Below, in pieces: positions 16,882 to 25,885 of a stretch of DNA of 64,000 bases. Numbering within the stretch: the first letter of the stretch is position 1; each line of letters begins with the position of its first letter. Source of the DNA: SIG603 sp964370635 (GTDB lineage: Bacteria; Bacillota; Clostridia; Oscillospirales; Acutalibacteraceae). The notes below the pieces were generated by a model. That model was given only the letters and a program-made list of their open reading frames with translations. It did not search any database and was not told where the DNA came from. The stretch is from contig CAYJJU010000002.1 in assembly GCA_964370635.1 (NCBI GenBank), positions 106,622-170,621 on the forward strand, given 5' to 3'. The translations under genes and the position numbers were made by a program.

Positions 16882-18288
16882 ATGAAAAAGTTTATATCAA
16901 TAATTTTAATTTTAAGCTTAATTTCATTAATATCTTGCACCGACCAAAGTGCGAAGATTTATTCTGAGAATATGGGAAGTGCCCAGCAGGAAAGCGACAC
17001 CGAATCAGAAGAAGACAGTGACGATACTAATAATGTGCTGGTGATATCTTCTGATCTTATACCACAAGAATTTGCAGGTTTTGGCCCCCTTGTTGAGGGC
17101 TTTGAAAAACTCCACCCCGATGTTGAAATTATAATTAACGATACGGGTGTAGACATGATGGCGTTAACCCCTGATGAAACAACACTTGCATTTAACAAAT
17201 ACATGGACGACTTAAGCGTTAAAATGCTCGCAGGCGAAGCTCCGGATTTGATTTTTAGCACAGGTGATTTTAATAACGACTTTGCATTTAGCGGACTTTT
17301 ATATGACCTTAATGAATTCATAGAAAATGATGAAACGTTCATAAAAGAAGATTTTTTCATGGAAGTATTAAAGGCATGGGAAGTTGCAGGTGGACTGCAC
17401 AGCATGCCCACAACTTTTGAGTTTTCATCGGTTCGTTTTAGGCAAGATGTGCTTGATGGCGTGGGAATAAGCCTTGACGAAATAGAAAGTGCAGACTATA
17501 AATTTTTATTTGACACATATTATACAGTACTTGACAGTGGATTATTCCCTGAAATCACTCATTTAGGCAGAGAGCAATATGTTGGAAAAGGAATTTTAGC
17601 GTTAGAGGAAATATCGAATGCATTTGATAAAGAAACAATGACTGTAAATTTTGAAGGTGAAGAATTTTTAGACTACCTCAACACTACATTAAATTACGAA
17701 GCTGGACAATATCCGTTCGGCAGTTTTATGATGGCTGGTGCGGATACATTGTTTGAGCGAGAAGAGTATTTAGCCGAAGGTTCAGGCTCATATACTGACG
17801 ATGCAGATTGCTTGGTTTCAGAAAAAGATAATGCCTCAAAGGCTATTCCCCTTACAACATCTGGGGGAGAGTTATTAGTAAAAGGGAATAATTTAAGCAT
17901 TCCAAAAGATGCCAAAAACCCTGAGCTTGCATGGGAATTTATTAAATACTGTATATACGAGAGTGAAACAGTTTCAATCGCATTTGACGCTATTGGAGAA
18001 TGGGACGGAGACAGATTCTTTAACTCAATTCCAATAAATAGAAATAATTTTAAGAAAATATGTGATGCTTATTCAATAGGAGACCTACAAACGGTTTACA
18101 TGACAGAGTATCATGATTATGTAATAAAATCACTTGAATTACCCATTGCGACAAGAATGCCCTCAAATATTTTAGTAAAAGAGTTGAATAATTTACAAAC
18201 AGATTTTTATAACGGCCTAATGACAGCAGAAGAATGTGCAAAAGCCATGCAGGATAGGGCGGAGATTTATTTTGCAGAAATAGAATAA
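16882..18288 (+). CDS. Solute-binding lipoprotein 7 of 9
   Basis: A 468-residue lipoprotein (start 16882; lipid-anchored Cys19). The first ~30 codons match copies 4 and 8 essentially base for base, while the body belongs with copies 5, 6 and 9 (LVEGFEKLHPDVEIIIND, DLSVKMLAGEAPDLIFS, ENDETFIKEDFFMEVLKAWEVAGGLHSMP, GLFPEITHLGREQYVGKG). The acidic linker ESDTESEEDSDDTNN is one residue longer than in copy 9. Its 3' end plus following 61-bp spacer match those of copy 4. The pattern fits recombination between array members. Confidence 0.88.
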   Translation: MKKFISIILILSLISLISCTDQSAKIYSENMGSAQQESDTESEEDSDDTNNVLVISSDLIPQEFAGFGPLVEGFEKLHPDVEIIINDTGVDMMALTPDETTLAFNKYMDDLSVKMLAGEAPDLIFSTGDFNNDFAFSGLLYDLNEFIENDETFIKEDFFMEVLKAWEVAGGLHSMPTTFEFSSVRFRQDVLDGVGISLDEIESADYKFLFDTYYTVLDSGLFPEITHLGREQYVGKGILALEEISNAFDKETMTVNFEGEEFLDYLNTTLNYEAGQYPFGSFMMAGADTLFEREEYLAEGSGSYTDDADCLVSEKDNASKAIPLTTSGGELLVKGNNLSIPKDAKNPELAWEFIKYCIYESETVSIAFDAIGEWDGDRFFNSIPINRNNFKKICDAYSIGDLQTVYMTEYHDYVIKSLELPIATRMPSNILVKELNNLQTDFYNGLMTAEECAKAMQDRAEIYFAEIE

Positions 18289-18349
18289 AAAGTGTAGGGG
18301 CGACGTTTCGTCGCCCGTGAGGTTTACGCAAAACAAAAGGAGGAGCGGT
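18289..18349. repeat. Array spacer, short form (61 bp), REP only
   Basis: REP GTAG at 18294, stem 18298-18316, followed by the GGAGGAGCGGT leader. Same length and order as 13674-13734. Confidence 0.8.
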
Positions 18350-19807
18350 ATGAAAAAGTTTATATCAATAATTTTAATTTTAAGCTTAATTTCATTAATA
18401 TCTTGCACCGACCAAAGTGCGAAGATTTATTCTGAGAATATGGGAAGTGCTAATCAAAGCGAAGAAGATGAAAACACTGTCAGTGATGAAGGGGCAGCAG
18501 AAAGTACACTTTCGGGGACTTTAAAAATATCGTCTTCTTCTCAGCCGGAATATTTTTACCCATGGGCTAATACACTTAGAGAATTTAATAAAGTTCATCC
18601 AAATGTCGTGATAGAATATAATGACACGGCGGTTCCTGCATTTGATTTGTCGCCGGAGGAATATATGCTCGCTTTAGAAAAATACGAAGACGATTTAGGT
18701 GTTAATATGGTTGCAGGAAATCCTCTTGATTTGATAATAAACAGTAAAGATTACACCAGTCAATTTGTTCCAAGTGGCATAATATATGATTTATACGAAT
18801 TTATAGAAAACGACCCTGAGTTTATAAAAGAGCATTACTTTATGAATATTTTGGAACAAAGTGAAATAAAGGGTGGACTATATGTGCTTCCGACAGAAAT
18901 AATATTTGAGTCGGTAAGAATTAGAAGCGATGTTTTGGAGTATTTTGAGATTGATGAAAACAATATCGAAACAGTCGACTATAAGTTTATGTACGATTTG
19001 TATTTTAAAACAGTTGAAAGCGGAGCCTTTCCAGAAATTAAATATATGGTGAGAGAGGAATTTTCAAGTAAAGCAGTATTGCTAGATGAAGAATATGCAG
19101 CGGCGTATGACCCTGAAACAATGACTGTGAACTTTGAAACACCCGAATTTATAGAATATTTAGAAACTACAAAAAAATTTGATGCAGTGGAAAATCCTTT
19201 TCAACTGAGAGCTGCAATAGGCGATATAGGGGTTTTTGCCACTGATGACTATTTGTTTGAAATTTCACAGTCTGTTGGTCAGGGTGCAAAATTTTATATG
19301 GGAGAAATGGAAAATGCAACACGTCCTTTTCCACTTGTATCATCTACAGGTCAGCTAGTACCCACAGTTTTCGGGGGAATAAGTATCCCTAAAAATGCAG
19401 AAAACGCAGAGCTTGCGTGGGAGTTTATAAAGTTTTATATAGGCGAGACAGAAGAAGCGAATTATTATGACGAGGAAGAAAACGTAATTGGAACTAGAAG
19501 TAGCGGTGCAATATTTATAAACAGAGAGCTTTACAAGGTAGACCAAATGAACGTAGTAATTCAAGAGCTTGTTTACAGAGGTATAAACGAAGAGGAAGTT
19601 ACGTACACAGTGGAGGAAATAGAAGGACTTATTTCATATGTAGAAAACGCATTGGCTATTCCACTTACTTTAGGGATTACAGATGTAGCGCTAAACAGTA
19701 CACTCAGAGAAATACAATTCGACTACTACAGCGACTTAATGACAGCAGAAGAATGTGCAAAAGCTATGCAGGATAGGGCGGAGATTTATTTTGCGGAGAT
19801 TGAGTAA
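18350..19807 (+). CDS. Solute-binding lipoprotein 8 of 9
   Basis: At 485 residues the longest copy (start 18350; Cys19). After the common signal peptide and linker the body is the most diverged of the array and related to copy 4: FNKVHPNVVIEYNDTAV, DDLGVNMVAGNPLDLII, SQFVPSGIIYDLYEFIENDPEFI. The usual GEAPDL motif reads GNPLDL, so a residue conserved in the other copies is lost. It has extra residues near the C-terminal third around GINEEEVTYTVEEIEG. It ends in MTAEECAKAMQDRAEIYFAEIE. A distinct ligand is plausible but not shown. Confidence 0.86.
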   Translation: MKKFISIILILSLISLISCTDQSAKIYSENMGSANQSEEDENTVSDEGAAESTLSGTLKISSSSQPEYFYPWANTLREFNKVHPNVVIEYNDTAVPAFDLSPEEYMLALEKYEDDLGVNMVAGNPLDLIINSKDYTSQFVPSGIIYDLYEFIENDPEFIKEHYFMNILEQSEIKGGLYVLPTEIIFESVRIRSDVLEYFEIDENNIETVDYKFMYDLYFKTVESGAFPEIKYMVREEFSSKAVLLDEEYAAAYDPETMTVNFETPEFIEYLETTKKFDAVENPFQLRAAIGDIGVFATDDYLFEISQSVGQGAKFYMGEMENATRPFPLVSSTGQLVPTVFGGISIPKNAENAELAWEFIKFYIGETEEANYYDEEENVIGTRSSGAIFINRELYKVDQMNVVIQELVYRGINEEEVTYTVEEIEGLISYVENALAIPLTLGITDVALNSTLREIQFDYYSDLMTAEECAKAMQDRAEIYFAEIE

Positions 19808-19980
19808 AAAGTGAAGAGTGAAAAGTGAAGAGTGAAAAGTGAAGAGTGAAAAGTGAAGAGTGAAAAGTTGTGGCGAAATGCTTCGCATTTTTTGATTATA
19901 AATTGTCAAAACCACGGTTTCATTGTAGGGGCGACGTTTCGTCGCCCGTGAGGTTTACGCAAAACAAAAGGAGGAGCGGT
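19808..19980. repeat. Array spacer with expanded minisatellite and REP
   Basis: A 173-bp spacer in which the 14-bp unit GTGAAGAGTGAAAA occurs four times in tandem (19811-19866), replacing the first hairpin found in the 162-bp form. A hairpin AAATGC-TTC-GCATTT, a REP palindrome (GTAG at 19925, stem 19929-19947) and the GGAGGAGCGGT leader follow. Confidence 0.8.
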
Positions 19981-21384
19981 ATGAAAAAGTTTATATCAAT
20001 AATTTTAATTTTAAGCTTAATTTCATTAATATCTTGCACCGACCAAAGTGCCCAGATTTATTCTGAGAATATGGGAAGTGCCCAGCAGGAGAGCGACACC
20101 GAATCAGAAGACAGTGACGATACTAATAATGTGCTTGTGATATCTACCGAGTATGTACCACAAGAATATGCAGGTTTTGGTTCTCTTATTGAAGGCTTTA
20201 AAAAACTCCATCCCGAGGTTGAAGTTATATTAAACGACACGAGTGTGGATACGATGTCCTTAACACCTGATGAAACAACACTTGCACTTAGTAAATACAT
20301 GGATGACTTAAGTGTTAAATTGCTCGCAGGCGAAGCTCCGGATTTGATTTTTTGCTTGGGTGATTTTAATAACGACTTTGCCTTTAGCGGACTTTTATAT
20401 GACCTTAATGAGTTTATTGAAAATGATGAAACGTTTGTAAAAGAAGATTTTTTCATGGAAGTGCTAGAGGCCTGGGAAATTGCAGGGGGGCTTCATAGCA
20501 TGCCTACAATTTTTCTATTCAACTCTGTGCGTTTTAGACAAGATGTGCTTGATGGCGTGGGGATAAGCGTTGATGAGATGGAAAGTGTGGACTATAAGTT
20601 TTTATTTGATACATATTATACGGTTCTTGACAGTGGATTATTCCCTGAAATCACTCATTTGGGTAGGCCGGAATATGTAGGAAAAGGTCCTCTTACATCT
20701 GAAGAAAGGGCAAGTGCATTTGATAGAGAAAGTATGACTGTAAGTTTTGAAAGTGAAGAATTTTTAGATTTTCTTAACACTACTAATGGGTACGATATCA
20801 CAGACATTCCATTTGGAACTTTAAATATCGATGGTGCAGATTTTTTCTTTCAAAGAGATGAATATTTAGTAGAAGGAGCAACTTCAGTCACAGGCAACGC
20901 AGTTCAATTAATTTCAAATCAAGCGAATGCCTCAAAGGTTATTCCGATTACCACATCTGAGGGAGAACTTTTAATCAAAGGAAATAATGTGAGCATTCCA
21001 AAAGATGCCAAAAACCCTGAACTTGCATGGGAATTTATAAAATACTGCATATATGAGAGTGAAACCGTGTCAACTTCTTATGATACCATCGGAGAATGGG
21101 AGGGCGATAGGTTTGAAAATTTTGTTCCTATAAATAAAAATAATTTCAAAAAATTGTGCGATGCGTACGCAGTAGGCGAAACGCAAGAGGTGTATATGGC
21201 AGACTTTTATGATTATGTAATAAAAACACTGGAGCTACCCATTGCAACAAAGTTGCCTTCAACGACTTTAGGCCGTGCTTTAGATGCAATACAAATGGAC
21301 TTTTATAACGGCCTAATGACAGCAGAAGAATGCGCAAAGGCTATGCAGGACAGGGCGGAGATTTATTTTGCGGAGATTGAGTAA
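19981..21384 (+). CDS. Solute-binding lipoprotein 9 of 9
   Basis: A 467-residue lipoprotein (start 19981; Cys19), last of the array and closest to copies 6 and 7. Conserved blocks: LHPEVEVILND, DLSVKLLAGEAPDLIF, ENDETFVKEDFFMEVLEAWEIAGGLHSMP, GLFPEITHLGRPEYVGKG, NTTNGYDITDIPFG (shared with copy 6), IPKDAKNPELAWEFIKYCIYESE, and the C-terminal signature. Beyond it lie the hairpin and minisatellite remnants and then a true terminator, which suggests that the nine genes form one transcription unit or one processed series. Confidence 0.88.
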   Translation: MKKFISIILILSLISLISCTDQSAQIYSENMGSAQQESDTESEDSDDTNNVLVISTEYVPQEYAGFGSLIEGFKKLHPEVEVILNDTSVDTMSLTPDETTLALSKYMDDLSVKLLAGEAPDLIFCLGDFNNDFAFSGLLYDLNEFIENDETFVKEDFFMEVLEAWEIAGGLHSMPTIFLFNSVRFRQDVLDGVGISVDEMESVDYKFLFDTYYTVLDSGLFPEITHLGRPEYVGKGPLTSEERASAFDRESMTVSFESEEFLDFLNTTNGYDITDIPFGTLNIDGADFFFQRDEYLVEGATSVTGNAVQLISNQANASKVIPITTSEGELLIKGNNVSIPKDAKNPELAWEFIKYCIYESETVSTSYDTIGEWEGDRFENFVPINKNNFKKLCDAYAVGETQEVYMADFYDYVIKTLELPIATKLPSTTLGRALDAIQMDFYNGLMTAEECAKAMQDRAEIYFAEIE

Positions 21385-21484
21385 AAAATGCGTAGCATTT
21401 TTCAGTGAAGAGTGAAAAGTGAAGAGTGAAAAGTTGTGGCGAAATGCTTCGCATTTTTTGATTATATTTTAAAAAGCTGCAAAC

Positions 21485-21513
21485 AAAAAAATGAGCCGGC
21501 TGGCTCATTTTTT
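21485..21513. terminator. Bidirectional terminator after the lipoprotein array
   Basis: Stem AAATGAGCC (21489-21497) with GGCTCATTT (21502-21510), loop GGCT, with A's on the left and T's on the right that extend the stem. It separates the array from the convergent yeiH-like gene. The bases 21385-21488 hold partial copies of the array spacer hairpins. Confidence 0.8.
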
Positions 21514-21556
21514 ACTTTTTGCGTCACAAAAACAAATTCTATAATTCTATTTTACT

Positions 21557-22681
21557 TTATACTATTCCCATGAACCATTCCACGGTTATTGCCACTATAA
21601 CGACCAGTGCGGATATTGTAAATCCGTGAATCATAGGTGCAAAACCCGATTTTTTCATGTCTCTTAACTGGGTGTTCATTCCTATAGCTGCAAGTGCCGC
21701 AACCATTAGGAATTTACTGACATTTTTCATGACTAGTGACATTTCGGGTGGAATAAATCCAAAGCTATTTACGATTGACAGTCCTATAAATCCTGCTATA
21801 AACCAAGGGAAAATTGATAAGAAATTGATTTTGCTTGTGGTTTTTTCTTTTTTAGCCATAGTTTCTGAGCCATTTGACAAAGTTTCGATTTTGTCGAGTT
21901 GGCTAACTTCGTATTTTTCCGCTTTTTGATTTAGATGGTCTATTGCGTGGCTGGCTTTTACCTTCTCTCTATATTTAACCCTAATGTTTACATATGCAAA
22001 AACCAAAACTGTAGGAATAATTGTGAGTGTTCTGGTAAGTTTTACCATAGTTGCAAAGTCGCCTGCGGCTTCACTATAGGCATAAGAGGCCGCCACAACG
22101 CTTGAAGTATCGTTTACCGCAGTTCCTGCCCATAGACCGTATGCCATGTCGCTAAGGCCTAACATATGTCCCATAAATGGAAATGCGACTATCATTATCA
22201 TATCAAAAATAAATGTCGCCGACATTGCGTAGGCTATGTCTTTGTCCTCTGCATCTATGACCGGCGCAATTGCCGCAATGGCAGAACCGCCGCAAATTCC
22301 TGTTCCTGCCGATATCAAGTTAGATAGCTTCCAGTCAAGTCCAAGTGCTTTACCTATAAAATAACCGCCACCAAAACAGGTTAACAGGGTAAAAAACATG
22401 ACCGCTAATGAAAGTGTTCCAACAGTAAGTATTGTTTGAATGCTCAGTGATGCACCCAAAAGAATAATTGCAAATTTCAGTATTTTTTTAGAAGTGAATT
22501 TTAAGCCCGGCTTGAATACAGAAACCGGAAAGAAAGTGTTGATAATTATACCAATAAACAGTGCAATTACCGACGCACCTATTAGGTGTATTGGAAGCAG
22601 TCCTTCGATAAAGGTCGCCACAAAAGCTATTGCAAGGGCTACCGCAACTCCCGGAATAATGCTTAGTACTTTTTTTACCAT
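21557..22681 (-). CDS. YeiH-family (UPF0324) putative exporter
   Basis: A 374-residue membrane protein with about ten hydrophobic segments and the hallmark glycine-rich stretch GTGICGGSAIAA in the first half, followed by NDTSSVVAA. Both are typical of the UPF0324/YeiH family, often called putative sulfate or sulfonate exporters. Its true substrate is not established. A divergently transcribed LysR regulator lies 112 bp away, the same arrangement as yeiH-yeiE in enterobacteria, so it is probably induced by that regulator. Family length is about 340-350; the loop around residue 250 is extended with charged residues. Confidence 0.88.
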   Translation of the reverse strand: MVKKVLSIIPGVAVALAIAFVATFIEGLLPIHLIGASVIALFIGIIINTFFPVSVFKPGLKFTSKKILKFAIILLGASLSIQTILTVGTLSLAVMFFTLLTCFGGGYFIGKALGLDWKLSNLISAGTGICGGSAIAAIAPVIDAEDKDIAYAMSATFIFDMIMIVAFPFMGHMLGLSDMAYGLWAGTAVNDTSSVVAASYAYSEAAGDFATMVKLTRTLTIIPTVLVFAYVNIRVKYREKVKASHAIDHLNQKAEKYEVSQLDKIETLSNGSETMAKKEKTTSKINFLSIFPWFIAGFIGLSIVNSFGFIPPEMSLVMKNVSKFLMVAALAAIGMNTQLRDMKKSGFAPMIHGFTISALVVIVAITVEWFMGIV

Positions 22682-22711
22682 GATTTTAACTCCTCATTTT
22701 CTTTGATACCT

Positions 22712-22730
22712 TGATTTTACTGCAAAATCA
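22712..22730. promoter_or_regulatory. Candidate LysR operator
   Basis: Inverted repeat TGATTTT-ACTGC-AAAATCA followed by a further TGATAAAATCA, located between the divergent yeiH-like and lysR genes. Its T-rich/A-rich dyad around a short spacer is the usual type of LysR-family site. Confidence 0.5.
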
Positions 22731-22793
22731 TGATAAAATCAAATAATCATTTATTATATTACGATAAAAATTATTTATCACAGGGGGAAAATT

Positions 22794-23642
22794 ATGCTAG
22801 ACAATAGGATTTACACTTTTTTAGAGCTTTGCAATGTAATGAACTATCACAAAACTGCCGAAAATTTAAGAATGACACAGCCTGCAGTGACCCAGCACAT
22901 AAAATTTTTAGAAGAGCATTATGGCTGCAAATTATTTGACTATTCAAATAGAAAACTAAAAAAAACCAGCAAAGGGATAGAGCTTGAAAAGTATGCCAAA
23001 AATATTATTTCCCTAAATATTTCTGTTAATGAAGAATTATCAAAAAAAGACAAGCTCCAAATTAACATAGGCGCAACAAAAACCATTGGCGAATACAAAC
23101 TAAACCACGCACTCATTTTGCAAAGTGAGTGTGAAGTAAATTTCATTATAGACAACACCGAAAACCTCATAAACAAACTTAACCATTTCGAACTTGACAT
23201 ACTCTTGCTTGAGGGGTATTTAGATAAAGATAAATACCTTTACAAAAAGATATCCGACGAAGAAATAGTGGGAATTTGCTCGCCAAAACATCGTTTTGCT
23301 GGCAAGGAGCCCAGCCTTACAGAAATTTTAGACGAAAATATAATTCTTCGTGAAAACGGCTCGGGCACGAGATGGGTTTTTGAGAATTTTTTGCTCAGTC
23401 AAGGTTACTCGGTAGATAGCATAAAGCAAAAGTCCATCATAAGCAGTAATAAGGTAATTGAAAATATTGTCGAAAGCAATTTGGCGATATCCTTTGTCTA
23501 TGATGTAATGCAAAAGCAAAACCCCAATCTTTCTTACTTTAAAATTAAAGAAAAGCGTATACACCACGAGTTTAACTTCGTTTTCCTCAATAACACAAAA
23601 GCTCAAAAGATTATGGGGTTTATTGAAAATGCTATGAAATAA
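22794..23642 (+). CDS. LysR-family transcriptional regulator
   Basis: A 282-residue regulator. The N-terminal winged helix-turn-helix (about 1-60) contains NYHKTAENLRMTQPAVTQHIKFLEEHYG, the conserved LysR recognition region, given here only in part: TAENLRMTQPAVTQHI. The C-terminal effector-binding domain (about 88-280) has the periplasmic-binding-protein-like fold pattern. It is divergent from the YeiH-family exporter and probably regulates it and itself through the dyad in the 112-bp spacer. The inducer is unknown; relatives of YeiE/CysB type sense sulfur compounds, but this is not assignable here. AGGGGG precedes the ATG. Confidence 0.9.
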   Translation: MLDNRIYTFLELCNVMNYHKTAENLRMTQPAVTQHIKFLEEHYGCKLFDYSNRKLKKTSKGIELEKYAKNIISLNISVNEELSKKDKLQINIGATKTIGEYKLNHALILQSECEVNFIIDNTENLINKLNHFELDILLLEGYLDKDKYLYKKISDEEIVGICSPKHRFAGKEPSLTEILDENIILRENGSGTRWVFENFLLSQGYSVDSIKQKSIISSNKVIENIVESNLAISFVYDVMQKQNPNLSYFKIKEKRIHHEFNFVFLNNTKAQKIMGFIENAMK

Positions 23643-23650
23643 CGGTAAAA

Positions 23651-25552
23651 TTAAATCTTTTTATCATATAGCCTTGCCGCATTTAATACGACAAGCACAG
23701 AGCCCGCATTGTGCACCAGTGCTCCGGTCGCCGGATTTAATAGACCCATTACCGATAAAATAATTGCTACAACATTTATTGCCATCGACATCGTTATATT
23801 AAATTTAATCGAGAAAATAGTTGCGTTTGAAAGTTTCTTAATGTATGAAATTTTGGAGATATCGTCGCCCATTATGGCAATATCGGCGGCGTCTATCGCT
23901 ATGTCGCTTCCCATAGTGCCCATCGCAATGCCCACGGTTGCGGTTTTTAATGCCGGTGCATCGTTTACTCCGTCGCCTACCATGCATATGCCGCTTGATT
24001 TTTCCATCATGGATTTAACGGCTTCAACTTTACCCTCCGGAAGTAGTGAGGAGTAAACTTCGCTAATTCCGACTTTTCCTGCAATAAAGTTTGCGCTTTT
24101 CTCATTGTCGCCTGTGAGAAGCACCGTTTTGTCAATTCCTGCGGATTTAAGCGAGGAAATAGCCACGGCAGAACTGTCTTTAATTTCGTCCGATAGGCCT
24201 ATAACGCCAATCACACTCTCTTGTGTAGACACAATAATTACAGCCTTGCCTTCTCCCCTAAGCGTGGAAATTATATCTACTATCTCTTGCGATAAATTTA
24301 TTCCTGCATTGTCCTCAATGAGTTTTTCATTTCCGCAGAAAATATTTTTCCCGTCTACTATGGCAGTAACGCCTTTTCCTACCATCATCATGAACTTGTC
24401 TATTTCTAAAAGCTTAACGCCGCTTCCTTTTGTATAGTTTACGACAGCCTTGCCTAAAGGATGCTCAGAGCGACCCTCTACAGAAGAGGTCAACAGCATA
24501 AGTTCATTTTCAGAAACACCGAAGGCTTTAATGTCACTTACCGAAAGTTTTCCCTGAGTTATAGTTCCTGTTTTGTCAAAAGCTATAGTCGACACCGTAC
24601 CCATGCGCTCAAGCGCTTCTCCTGATTTGATTAAAACGCCCTTTTTTGTCGCCTGCCCTATCGCCGCCATAATTGAGGTAGGCGTTGCAAGTGCCAAGGC
24701 ACAAGGACAAAATACAACAAGCACCGTAACGGCACGCACCAAGGCATCATCGGGCTGATTTAACCCAAATGCCAATATCGCATATGTTGCTATCGCTATG
24801 ATAATTGCAATCGGCACAAGCCATGCCGCCCATTTATCGACAATTTTTTGCATGGGAGCCTTGTTATTCTCCGCCTCTTCAACAAGCTTAATCATCTTTT
24901 GCAGTGAAGAATTTTCAAACGACCTTGTGACTTTTACATCGACAGAGCCATAGCGATTTATGGTTCCCGTGAACACTTCATCGTCTACAGCCTTGTCGAC
25001 AGGTAAACTCTCCCCTGTCATTATGCTTTGGTCGACGCTTGTGTTTCCCACGCTTATTATTCCGTCAGACGGGAAGCTTTCTCCCGGTAAAACCCTTATA
25101 ATATCCCCTGATTTAATGTCTTTTGCCTCAACCATTTTTTCGCCGTCGGCAGTAATGACTCTTCCCTGAGTCGGCACGAGGTTCAACAGTTTTTCTATGC
25201 CTTTTTTTGCTTTTTCAACCGTTCTATCCTCAAGCCACGCGCCTATCGCCATGATGAATGCAACCTCGCCTGCCGCAAATATGTCGCCTATAGACACGGC
25301 GGCTATCATCGCTATAGTTATGAGCAGTGCCGAGCTTATAAAGCGCTGTGTGAAAACCCTCCATAAGGCAAGATATGCAAGCGGTATGCCCGAAATCAGT
25401 ATTGACGCCCATGCAAAATTTACCATTATTACATTCTCGGCGCCCAAAGTAAGCGGGAAAATGTATTCGCCGACAAAACTCACCGCAAGGCAAAGCCCGG
25501 ACACCCACAACATCGGCACAGAGTTTAAAAATTTATCTACCTTTTTTAACAT
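23651..25552 (-). CDS. Heavy-metal translocating P1B-type ATPase
   Basis: A 633-residue P-type ATPase with TGES (179-182), metal-site CPC in the membrane (282-284), phosphorylation motif DKTGT (Asp326), the P1B signature HP (364-365) and the GDGVNDAP hinge. It lacks N-terminal HMA metal-binding domains. The last membrane segment carries HNAG (614-617) where copper pumps have M-x-x-S-S and zinc/cadmium pumps have D-x-G, so metal choice is unclear. The upstream CsoR-type repressor is 9 bp away and in the same operon, pointing to a thiophilic metal such as Cu(I). It exports metal across the cytoplasmic membrane. Confidence 0.9.
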   Translation of the reverse strand: MLKKVDKFLNSVPMLWVSGLCLAVSFVGEYIFPLTLGAENVIMVNFAWASILISGIPLAYLALWRVFTQRFISSALLITIAMIAAVSIGDIFAAGEVAFIMAIGAWLEDRTVEKAKKGIEKLLNLVPTQGRVITADGEKMVEAKDIKSGDIIRVLPGESFPSDGIISVGNTSVDQSIMTGESLPVDKAVDDEVFTGTINRYGSVDVKVTRSFENSSLQKMIKLVEEAENNKAPMQKIVDKWAAWLVPIAIIIAIATYAILAFGLNQPDDALVRAVTVLVVFCPCALALATPTSIMAAIGQATKKGVLIKSGEALERMGTVSTIAFDKTGTITQGKLSVSDIKAFGVSENELMLLTSSVEGRSEHPLGKAVVNYTKGSGVKLLEIDKFMMMVGKGVTAIVDGKNIFCGNEKLIEDNAGINLSQEIVDIISTLRGEGKAVIIVSTQESVIGVIGLSDEIKDSSAVAISSLKSAGIDKTVLLTGDNEKSANFIAGKVGISEVYSSLLPEGKVEAVKSMMEKSSGICMVGDGVNDAPALKTATVGIAMGTMGSDIAIDAADIAIMGDDISKISYIKKLSNATIFSIKFNITMSMAINVVAIILSVMGLLNPATGALVHNAGSVLVVLNAARLYDKKI

Positions 25553-25561
25553 AATGCCCTC

Positions 25562-25837
25562 CTAAATTGTCTTTGAAAATTGATTTAATGCCGAAATCAA
25601 TTTATCTATGGTTTCATCTTCGTTTCCGTCTTTTATTCCATCTAAAATACAGTGATGCATATGCCCTTCGAGTATTACCTGCCCCGTTTTGTGAAGTGCG
25701 GATTTAATTGCGCCTATTTGAATTAATATATCTTCACAAGGCTTATCTTCCTCCACCATTTTCTGTATGCCTCGCACTTGTCCCTCAATTCTTTTAAGGC
25801 GCTTGCCTATCGCCTGTGTATCCATACACTGTTTCAT
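25562..25837 (-). CDS. CsoR-type metal-sensing repressor
   Basis: A 91-residue all-helical DUF156 protein. Residues Cys34, His59 and Cys63 have the exact spacing (+25, +29) of the Cu(I) ligands of CsoR, which favours copper sensing over the nickel/cobalt-sensing RcnR type. RLKRIEGQVRGIQ at 13-25 is the family signature. It heads an operon with the P1B-ATPase. A G/C-rich dyad over the start of its transcript, typical of CsoR operators, indicates autoregulation that is relieved by metal. The RBS AAGGAGG precedes the ATG. Confidence 0.92.
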   Translation of the reverse strand: MKQCMDTQAIGKRLKRIEGQVRGIQKMVEEDKPCEDILIQIGAIKSALHKTGQVILEGHMHHCILDGIKDGNEDETIDKLISALNQFSKTI

Positions 25838-25862
25838 AAATAAACCTCCTTTTTATTTTCGC

Positions 25863-25879
25863 ATACCCATAGGGGGTAT
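25863..25879. promoter_or_regulatory. CsoR operator
   Basis: Dyad ATACCC-ATAGG-GGGTAT, immediately downstream of the -10 box of the csoR promoter. CsoR-family sites are GC-tract inverted repeats of the form TACCC-N5-GGGTA, which this matches. Confidence 0.8.
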
Positions 25880-25885
25880 AGGTAT

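Noticed and set aside
7450..21556. CRISPR array in the repeated region
   Set aside because: Repeats are whole genes and spacers, not 25-40 bp direct repeats with unique spacers, and no cas genes are near.
22682..22793. Sulfate-responsive CysB-like site
   Set aside because: A dyad is visible, but assigning the effector from this alone would be speculation.
23709..25565. Plus-strand ORFs over the metal ATPase
   Set aside because: They are antisense shadows with biased, low-complexity protein sequence and no RBS.
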